Assembly: GCF_000003605.2 (NCBI RefSeq)
Contig: NW_003134881.1
Coordinates: 34,858-59,599, forward strand
DNA: 24,742 bases
Direction of reading: 5' to 3'
From: Saccoglossus kowalevskii
Taxonomy: Eukaryota; Hemichordata; Enteropneusta; Harrimaniidae
This document shows, one piece after another, positions 1 through 10,600 of this stretch. The translations under genes and the position numbers were made by a program. Within the stretch, counting starts at the first letter, position 1; the number at the start of each line of letters is the position of its first letter. The notes under the pieces are model-generated. The model did no database searches, had not been told where the DNA came from, and saw only the letters and a program-made list of their open reading frames with translations.

Positions 1-495
1 TTTTGATATGCTCTTAGGTTTCTTAATATTCGTCTGAAATTCTGGACTGTGGTCATATTATTCGATTAGGAGTCGTATATTTAAATAACTCACCGTGACT
101 AATGTTTTGCATTATGAAGTATATTTTTATGAAGGTCAACACACTGTACTTTAGGTAAATATTTACCATCTCGTTATTTCATTATTTCGCTTTCCAGCAT
201 TTACAGGTAACGCTTCATCCTAGAAAATGCTATCGCAAAACTGTTGGAAATAATAAATGTAACAGCAGAATATGTCCTAGCACAGTCACTCGACTAGGAG
301 AGTGATTGTGGTCCTAGTAATAAACTAAGTGACTTCCAAAAACTGAATGGTGTTTGCGAACTTCGTATTAGTTATAAACCGACGTTAGCTTCACGTTTAT
401 GTCACACCATGGAAATAGCCAAAAACATGGTGCTTGTTTTTGAGCGGAGCGGATCGCCAACCAGCCTACCGGCTTGTATAAGATATTTATTATTT
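1..495. other. Unannotated left flank
   Basis: I see no exon, repeat or RNA gene that I can support here. If gene B continues to the left, this is intron. Confidence 0.4.
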
Positions 496-524
496 GGTTA
501 CAAATATGCATATATTTTGTAACC
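496..524. repeat. 29-bp imperfect palindrome next to the LTR-like element
   Basis: GGTTACAAATATGCATATAT followed by TTTGTAACC is nearly self-complementary, centred on ATGCAT. It ends two bases before the TGTTAATGC start of LTR-like copy 1. It may be an insertion site or part of an older element. Confidence 0.6.
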
Positions 525-526
525 AG

Positions 527-1130
527 TGTTAATGCACACTGGACACAGTATTTAATCCCAACACCTATTGTTTTGCATAATGAGACTTTAGGCTGAACTT
601 TGGCATTTCATTCAAGCACACACAGTCTTAACCCATCGCGTCGCTTGGGGATTAACACTGACCTTTGGCATTTTATCATTTGGCTTAAATAGCCACCAAA
701 AACCTTAGCTAATCAGTTCACTCTCGATTCTACACGAGTCCACATCGGTCCGTTCCAGAAATCAGCAAACCACCCACCCACCCTGCTGTTGGTCATTAAC
801 ATGTGTAATTCTGTAACCTTTCAAGTCATACTGTACCATTTGGCACTCTTTGTGCTCAATTGTTTCTTTATGAATAAAGTAAGGGGGTTGCCACCACAGG
901 GCATGCAGGCTGACCCAGGTACCACGATGTCATTCCTTATGGCCTTGCGAGTCAAATCTGAGACTCCGGTCATGAGATAACCATCTATGACGCCTGCGCG
1001 TACAGTCACTGCTGGTGGCAGGCTACGCCCAGGTACCACGCTTCAGGCCTGATGATGTCAGTCACAGGCGACTTACATCATGAGGCAGGAACGCCACGAC
1101 ACCTGCCGGCGCGAGCTCATCCCTCATTAA
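527..1130 (+). mobile_element. LTR-like element, copy 1
   Basis: The segment opens with TGTTAATGC and has a TATA-like CTTAAATAG near 685-695 and an AATAAA near 873, followed by GTAAGGGGGTTGCCACCACA. The same layout, TGTTAATGC start and AATAAA then GTAAGGGGGTTTCCACCACA, is seen at 3529-3987, with a similar distance (about 340-355 nt) from the TG start to the polyadenylation signal. This fits a degenerate LTR plus leader, or a TRIM-like non-autonomous element. No gag or pol coding is visible. A short internal duplication (CAGGCT...CCCAGGTACCACG) occurs near 907 and 1019. Boundaries and class are uncertain. Confidence 0.4.
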
Positions 1131-1581
1131 TTTTTCGGCAACTCTTGTGTCTGTGTCTTTTATTGGGCATTAACTGTAAGATATTTGTTTGTTTTCATTC
1201 TCAATTTAATTTCATCATCAAATTGCAGCAGTTTAACATCTTGAAAATATGAATTAGTCTGATTACCTAATACGAGGAATGGTTGTGATAGACTTAAAGC
1301 ACAAATTCTAGGATCAGTTACTTCTGGCCCTCTTTTACATACATCATAATCACTCGGGAAAGGTCTGATCTACAATGTAAATAATAGAAGCATTAATTAA
1401 ACCTAGCTGGAATTTTACAGTTACCTAAATACGATACATGTTGTTCGTCAGTCAAAGGTCGACTTGAGTCTACATTATTTTATAGGTTATATATCAGCAA
1501 GCATTTGACATTCGGGGCAAGCAGAGTTTTGGGGCTAGCTAAAATTGCAGTGTTGATCCAAGATAGAAACATTAACCTTAC

Positions 1582-1677
1582 CACAATACAGTAATATCCA
1601 TGTTGTACACCCAGAAACCGGTGAATAGCAACTGTCTTTTTTTCACCATTTGATGTTTTTAAAACTGAAGTATTCAT
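1582..1677 (-). CDS. Gene B exon 8: second receptor domain, continued; last exon seen
   Basis: This 96-nt exon follows TACATGTAG with an upstream pyrimidine-rich stretch and ends before GTAAGG; phase 0-0. It encodes MNTSVLKTSNGEKKTVAIHR followed by FLGVQHGYYCIV, the pattern of a strand, turn and G-Y-Y-x-I/V strand that closes a fibronectin-like domain. The first codon is ATG but this is an internal Met, since it follows exon 7 in frame. The next exon was not found in positions 1-1581. Confidence 0.72.
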
Positions 1678-4600
1678 CTACATGTATCAGAGAATAAAAC
1701 TATTAGGTGAATTTAATTTGTGAAATAAGTTTATAAATAAAATCAGCCATGTGCATGAAATATGCTAGCACATAGATAACTAAAACTAAAAAACAAGGGA
1801 AAATAATAATCTTCATGAACTAAATATTCTGGACAGAACCACCTAAGCTCGCAATAATTGTACGACCAAGGGCCACTGAAGTTATATCCAGTTCCTAAAG
1901 GTTCCATTAACAAATACGTACAATGACATCACAAAAAATTATATATTCAATTTGGTGTAAAATAAAACAAAGAACAACACACTTCTTGCATGAATGTGAT
2001 CAAGTTCTGGAATGGCGAAAATGTGTAATTTTGATGCATGTTTGGCATTAAAATGGCTGTCATTTAGCCATCTTGAATCACTGGAATGCATATACATATG
2101 TCTGATATATGTGTGACATCTGAACTTGGCCATGGCAAGCATGTACATAGGCAGATGAACACATAAACGCATGGAGGTCAATCCATAAGTTCCTGTTGAT
2201 GATCACAGTAAAAATCACTCACCATATTTATATCTTGATATTGAACAGGGGAATTTATGTCACATTTGTTGTCATGGTAATTATGTAGCGATAACCTAAT
2301 AACATCAATACTATAGTTCCATGGCGGTGTAGAAAATAATATCTGTATTTCATTATACCGATACGAATTATACAAATTAATATAGTCTGAAGTCCAATAT
2401 GCTGCTTCATCTACAAATCATGCAAAGATTAAAAAACAATGTTGTAGTCAAAAACATGTTTTGTTGACAAGTTCAAGTTAAGGTGGACAATAAGATAATC
2501 ATATTAATTGTCATATTACTTGAAGTGTTTTTGAGTCAAGGAAAACAAAATATAGCAAATGTTTGTAGGGATAAAAAGCTGACACTTTTTAACGGTTTTC
2601 AACAAGAAGTTGAAAATATCACTTTTTACCAAAAATAATCATCAAAATTAGAGAATTGAAGATATCATAACGAAATGAACAAATCTGAGATAGGTCTACA
2701 TGTAGTACCTATACATATAATATCAAAGCAACCAGGCTTGCGGTTTTTAACAAAAAGTCGAAAATATCACTTTTTACCAAAAAAGACAAAAATATTCATT
2801 AAAATTAGAGAATTGAAGATATCATCACAATAAATGGACAAATCTAAGAGAGGTTTGCCCAAGGTATACTTACACCAAGTATAACAGCAAGGAGAATTGT
2901 AATTTTCAAGAAGAAGTTGAAAGTGTAAAAAGTTGACACGGACGACGACGGACACCAACGAACAATCACTCATAGGATAAGCTCCGCTCGACAAAGTCAA
3001 TAGAGTTTTATAAAACTAATTAATAAATTAAGTATATATATTTATTTGGGAAAATGACAAGACACTACTTACATCCTATTGGTATGACATATAAACACTC
3101 ATAGAAGTTAGATTCAGGATCTCTGCATGCTAAAAAAAACAAATATTTGAAACAAATATGGTTTGATTTAAAGTTAGTATTACATACAACTGGTTTTGGA
3201 ACATCAATATAGAGTATTATGTGCTCATGATAAAAGGACCAAATAAAAATGTCAGTCTGTATTAATATCGACAAACAACATATTTTATCCTTGCAAAATT
3301 TTCAAGCCTACATTTTGCATACTTTATTTTTTTTATAATTTCTCTGATAAATTTGGAACAAATAGATATAATGTTTGATTATTGCCTACAGACTTTGATT
3401 AAATTTGGGAAAAATGTGGTCTTCAATTTGGAGAAAATGACAAAGAGATAATATGTGCATTGCATGTGACCAATATTGTACATGGCACAGAGAAATGTAG
3501 TATGATTATGAATATAATTTATAATCTGTGTTAATGCTCAATTATGACATGCATTGACCAAGCTGGCATCCCCCTTTCATATTTTGACACCTCCCATGCC
3601 ACATTGTACTTCATGCAATATTTGCCCACATTTCGTCCTTCAGTTGGATTTACATTAATTAACACCAGACTGTTCATTCGCTTATCTGTGCTCGCATCCT
3701 CTTCAAGCATCAGTTCGTTTTGCTGCACCGTACGATACACATCGTCTCAGCAGACCTCCCACCCACCCATTCATGCAAAGGTCTCTATATAACCACTTTC
3801 TATACCATTAACGATCTCACTCAAGTGTAACTCATGTTTATCTGCTCATGAACAACCTTAACAATAAACAGGTAAGGGGGTTTCCACCACAGACCAAGCA
3901 GACTTTACACGGGTACCCACGCTGTCCATCCCCCCTGGGGTTGTGAGTCTATCTGCAGGCTCCCGCCAGGGGGACGCCAGCCATGAAGGGTTAATGTGTA
4001 CATTGCATGTGACCCATATTGTACATGGTACAGAGCAATGACTGGCACTCAAAGGGTTAATGTGTACAGTTGCTGACCCATATTGTACATGGTACAGAGA
4101 AATGACTGGCATTTAAAGGGTTAATGTGTACATTGCATGTGACCCATATTGTACATGGTACAGAGCAATGACTGGCACTCAAAGGGTTAATGTGTACATT
4201 GCATGTGACCCATATTGTACATGGTACAGAGAAATGACTGGCACTCAAAGGGTTAATGTGTACATTGTATGTGACCCATATTGTACATGGTACAGAGCAA
4301 TGACTGGCATTCAAAGGGTTAATGTGTACATTGTATGTGACCCATATTGTACATGGCACAGAGCAATGACTGGCACTCAAAGGGTTAATGTGTACATTGT
4401 ATGTGACCCATATTGTACATGGCACAGAGCAATGACTGGCATTCAAAGGGTTAATGTGTATATTGTATGTGACTCAATCTACATTTTGAATTCATAATTG
4501 ATTTAATGTTTTTTTACAAACATGCAATGCAATACTAATTACAGGATATGTGATGCAATGCAATACCAATTACAGGATATGAACAATTCATCATGCATCA

Positions 4601-7600
4601 CGTTTTACTGAAATGTGATGATTATTCTTGAGATATCAGTGGAAAAGCCAAAAATTGGCTAATCATTATGCAAATTAGGTGATTAATATGCACAGACATT
4701 TACCAAAATTAATTAGGTCTGTGCATTTTCCTAGAGCTTCTATGTTCCATTTCATTGAAATGTGATTAGTACTTGAAATATCAGTGGAAAAGCCAAAAAT
4801 TGGCTAATCATTATGTAAATTAGGTGATTAATATGCACAGACTTTTACACAAAATTAACTAGGTCTGTGCCTGCAATCTCCTGGAGCATTTATGTACCAT
4901 TTCATTGAAATGTGATGATTATAGTACTTGATATACATGTAGATGGAGAAGCCAAAATTAGACTAATTAAAATGCATATTAGGTGATTAATATGCACAGA
5001 TTTGAATTCAAAATTCAATTCTTCATATATATATAGGATCGAGTCACAGCGACTTTCGCTGGAGTACTTCAAACCGGTACAGTGAACGTTTCACAAAATT
5101 TTGGTTTTATGAATGCCTCAATATTATCAAAAACAATATACTGTGAAATACTTTATTTTTGCTCGGAATTAATTTTCACTAGAGAAATGATTCAGTGAAA
5201 ATAAAATGTAACGAATATACCTTTTTCCTATATTTTACATTCAACTTGTCAAAAATCAGTGAAAATACATTCCAAAAAGTCGTTTCAGCGAAAATTAATT
5301 ACAGCTAAATTAAAACCCGGTAAAAGTATTTTGCAGTCATTTAAATATCCTAATATGGTTTATTGTATACTTACACGGGGTAGTGATATGTCTCCATTCC
5401 ATTGTGCTGTGCTTTCCAACATCATCATGCATTTCATCTGGTAATGGTAATGTTCGCAACATAACTAAATACTGACAGCCAGGTGATAAGTTTTTGAAGC
5501 AATCAAAATAATAGTCTAACTTTGTTTTCTGTAAGTTATGATAAAAAAAAATCATGAAATTAATCAACTCATTGATTTATACATGGCCCAACCACCAAAA
5601 TATGCCTCATCTTTGCACTATTAAGGAGAAAATAAATATGCAAAAAATAAGAAATGGAAGCACATATAATGTACCAATACAAAATGAAGTTACTTTTAAC
5701 AAAACCTGCAAATTAATGCATGAAAAGTCATGTAAGATAGATACACAGACAGTGAGAACTAAAAATAATATAGATCATCAAATAAGCTCAAGAATAAATA
5801 AAAAAAATAAAGAAAGCTTAGATATGATAAATTTTAACAAACAAATTAAAAAATATAATTATTATGTAAATTATATATCCCAAATACATTTACTTTGGAT
5901 TACCTATGTACGTTGCTACCAGCAACTATAAATATCAGCAAATATTGAAATAAAATTAAAATGAGAAGATTTGTGTTTCGCCGTTTTGACACACTTTTGT
6001 ACAGATCCTCTTTACACGAGACTGATTGTTGATTGGACGATGCTCACAGACGTCATTTCAAAATTATATATTCATCTGCCCACTGACATCAAATTAACAG
6101 GGGATGCCATTTTTAGTTTTTAAATGTTTTAAATATTTATAAATAAACTGTAAACCACATCAACAAGGTAACTGGAATTGTATATAACGTATAATTTAAT
6201 TTCTTATAATAATGTTAATCTAAAACATTTTTTAAATATCTTCTTTAATAACACTTTGTTTTTTACGGTTTATACATGTATAGCAGCTGCACATTGTATG
6301 CAGCAACAATAAAATTTGGTAAATAATTAACTTACATCAGACAATTGGAAATCAGCTGAAGACAGGTTGAAGGTAACACATCGAATATCATTAAAATACG
6401 TATAGTAATACAATGGATTATTTGTTAGCCCCATAATTGATATCTGGATACCTTTTATCTGGTCAATATCTGGGAAAATGACAGTAATATTATTTACATA
6501 ATCTAGTATTTTGAAGCAATAAAGCATTTGAAATAAATAAAATATCATTGAACTGGTCAAAGTTGATAATAAGAAACTGTATCTTGTCAACTAGATTAAA
6601 ACCAATTAATTATTTTGGGAGGAATCAGAGTTGTCAGAAGAAAAAAAAGAAATCATAATCATGTGGAAATAAATATGTCATTTAAGCAGAAATAATTAAA
6701 CTATTTGCCATGCATGGTTACTGTTCTCAAAATGTTCGTGCCATATCAAAAATAATGTTACTTTTTATGATTGTTGCCATGGCAAAGCAATTGAGCTGGT
6801 AGCTTTCACAAAGAAGTCAACAATTCTATTTTTGACTTCTTTGTGAAAACTACCACAGAGGAAAGAATTTTTTTTCTTATATACTGATGCCTTCATCTAT
6901 TATATGGTTCATTATATAATAAATGCAACTGATGGTTCATGCACAGTTCTATTGACCATTATCCATTCACTGCGAGAATCACGCGTTATGCGTGAATTCG
7001 AGCGTAAAAACAGGACAAACAAAGGTCATAGCGTCGTATTGCGTCAAACATCGCGGGGGATTCAACAAACGCGAAAGTATTTTGGGGATATTTCCATGCT
7101 TAATAATGTGCTGTACACATTTGATGATAGACATTTTCGATTAAGTAAGGGTATTCAAAAGCAATATTCCTCTGTCGAAGATCGGCCGGTCAATGTGAGC
7201 TACAAAATAAAGAAATTCGAGTTCAAAATCAAATTGTTCGATTTTTGTGGCAGACGTTCGACGCGCGTCTTTCATGCAACTCGCGAGATCTCGCAGTTGA
7301 ACGGAAAATCACCTATTAGGGATGCATTTCTAACAGAAACACTTACTCTTTTTGAGATTTAGACTCCAAGTTATGTTTATACCTGGATACACATCAATGG
7401 TGTTGTCAGAACAATTAAAATAAGATTGGTAATTAACAATATTCACATCATGTGGCTTATCTGGAATATCATACCACTTCACTGGAGGAAACAGATTACC
7501 TGCACACATATCAGCCCCTGTATGCACAGCCATAAAAGATAAACCAAACATTAATATTAGTAAATAGAGGGGTAATTTCTGATAATTTTAAAGAATACCA

Positions 7601-10600
7601 ATATTTACATTCTTAATATGGAAAATTGTAATTTGTTTTACAGTATGTATGTAATGAACAATCTTTCAGTTGATGCACCGCATAGAAGCTTATTTATTCA
7701 CTGGGTTTTGTTTCTGCTTTATTTTGCTAACAGACAACCACACTCAAGTGAATATTCAAGTGTAACAATGGAATGTATTGTTTTTCATCCAAATTGAAAA
7801 TTTATATAAAATTCAGAAATTTTATACCAGATTATCAAACAGATGTAGGAAATACAGAATTCCTTTTGTGTAACATGATGTGATTGAAGTTTGATTGTGA
7901 CTTGTCAAAAAATGTCAAGATATGGATCCTTAAAACATCATTCCTTAAAACAAAATGGCCACCAGTCAGGCATTTCAAATTCAATCTGAAAAACACAAAT
8001 CATCGTCAAGGACATGGTCCCTGAGTATTTTTTTTTTGAATGGATGAGCTATGAAAAATGTGCATTATAATAAAATGTTGAGAGAGTACTATGAACATGC
8101 AACACAGTATCTCTTGCTTATGTATCATATTCAAACTAAATCTGTTAAAATTTACCTACAATATGTGAAACAAAACAAAAAATAGCCACATAAATTCACG
8201 GACAAATAGAACCTAAAACATAAATTTCTGTTTCTAATACAATGATGTGCATTAACGTCTGCCATCTCATTGTGTGTATGTACCAAATTAAATAAATTGT
8301 TTCTGTTCCACTGCACTTTTTATCTTTATTTCAAAACCATACTTTCATTATTGGTGTTGTCCTCCAAAATATTTCAGAAAATGTATTCCAAATACTCACC
8401 ATGGGAAATACTACAATGTAGCATATCACCAGCAGAGTTCTGTTGAAAAAATGAAATACAATGATCACAATTATTCTGCCAAAATCTTGGTGCAATATTT
8501 TGCTCTTTTTTATACATTTTTTTTTTAAATTTTGAACTAATGGCTACAGATAATAAATTTTGAAAAAAATGTTTTATTTTCGTTTTATTTTAACGATGAA
8601 TCCATGCAACCCTGGTATATTTTTAGATTATTGTGACATTAAACTGACAATAGCTGTGATTTTGATCATTAAATTTTACCGAAATATTGTTTTAGACACA
8701 ATTACATGGGCCAAGTCACCCAACACAAGGCTAATATAACATAAAATGCAATGTGAAGAGTTGAGTAGTCACCATTTTTTGGAATCGAGAACTTAGGGGT
8801 CAAACATTTGAAATCCCGGGGGTGGCTGGAAGAGTGGCTTAACAGTGCATTTTCTTGAATGTGACAATATCTTTTCCCTGAAACATGTTGCATATTTTGT
8901 CTCAGTGTTTAGCTTGAAACATGTTGTTTTTTTTAAACAAATCATGGTTGACCCCTTATGACAGACAATGCACACCATTACCAGAAGCGTCACATACATG
9001 ATAAATCAGTGAGATTTAGGCTTAACCTCTCAAGATGGCGACCTATTTAATATTTCACCCAGGTCCTAGCTGATAAAGTTGTCATCTTGTAACAAAATCC
9101 ATGATGTTTGCTTGACAAAACCAGATTTCAATAAGATGGCGCCTTCTGGCAATCTGGATTCAAACCTGCGGCCATTGTTTTCAACTTACAAGTGACCTAA
9201 TGCACAATGACAGTATATACTGCAAATGCATTAAGTATCCACTGGATTTTTTATTTTCCTTTATTTGCTGATAAGTAAAATTATGACTACGTGAACACGT
9301 AAAATAACAATAAAACTTGTTGTTTCCTTAAAAAGTATGTGAAATTAAAGCACAGATAAAGTGCATGCTCAAAATAGTGAAATTAAATGTCAATGAAAAT
9401 AAATGGTTCTACAGTAGTGTACATGCTATAATTTCAGTATTCACATTTCAGCAATGGCTGTTACAAATTGACACAGGAAATGTTTTATTCAAAATAAAAT
9501 CATAAAAAAAAAGATCACTAGTTATTGCTGCTTTGTGTTTTAATTTTTTATTTAAAATATTTTTCTTGCTATTAATCTAAATTGTCTGATTATAGATTTT
9601 TAAAATAAATTAAAACTCCATAAATTCAGTAGGATACCATATATTCATAAATGTTGAGCAGAATTACACAAGACTTGTGAACGATAATCAAAAAATGAAT
9701 GTAGCTATAAAATGAAATACAAGGAATATTTTACTGGCTTCATGGTCCAACCTGACTTTTTTTTTTTTTGATAGAAAAAAAAATTGTTGCAACCATATTT
9801 GTTTGCTTTGGATGCTAGTTTCCCCACCAAAAATTTTGTGCAACATTTTGCAAATTTTTCACTAACCTTCAATAATAATAATCAAACGGATGTACTGTAG
9901 AATACTTTATTTTCGCTTAGAATTCATTTTCGCTGAAGGGATGATTCCGTCAAAATAAAATCCAGCAAATATACTTTTTTTTCCTATATTTCACATTAAA
10001 CTCCTCAATAAATAGTGAAAATAAATTCCATACAAAATGCCCAAAAAGCCTTTTCAGCGAAAATTAATTCCAGCGAAAATAAAGTATTCCACAGTATTTT
10101 GCATTGACTACAGTTCTGTATTGACATTTTGAAAAAAATAGAAACATTTTGTAATAAAGTGAAAATATTTGACTTTAGAAGTGTTAATATGTGCATATAA
10201 AAACCAGAAAACAATTGACATTGTATGCACACTTTAACTTGTAGATAAAAAAAATGTAAATACAAAATTTACTATAATATATATACAATTGCCATAGCTA
10301 CCAAAGATGACATTTGGGTATTACAAGAAAGACATATCATAGATAACTGCAATTTAATTTCAATATTGGCAATATTTATTACCTTACGAGCAGTTAATAT
10401 CACTAAATTCACTGATTAATAATTAGAATTTTTCCATTATTGGAAGGAAATTAAACTCTTATAAGTTTTGGAAGGTATTTACTGTGCTATTAATACATGA
10501 AATATTACATTTAACCTTTTGCTGTGAAATGATCAAAATAGTTGTCAGAATATTCTTCTGAAAAATGCAAACGCTTGTAAAGACTCCCAGGCAATGTTTT

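Noticed and set aside
1390-1475. Possible ninth exon of gene B near a GTAACT donor
   Set aside because: The phase-0 frame required after exon 8 hits a stop, and the donor and acceptor are weak.
3988-4480. CRISPR-like regular repeat
   Set aside because: Units are directly adjacent with no unique spacers, and the setting is an animal intron; it is a plain tandem repeat.
4057-4497. Open frames of 123 and 129 codons on both strands with 22-residue repeats
   Set aside because: They are produced by the 66-bp tandem array, whose period is divisible by three; frames stay open on both strands and have no domain.
5554-5931. 125-codon plus-strand frame
   Set aside because: It lies in an AT-rich gene B intron, is dominated by Lys/Asn/Ile codons expected from composition, and matches no family I know. 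It looks like a chance frame.
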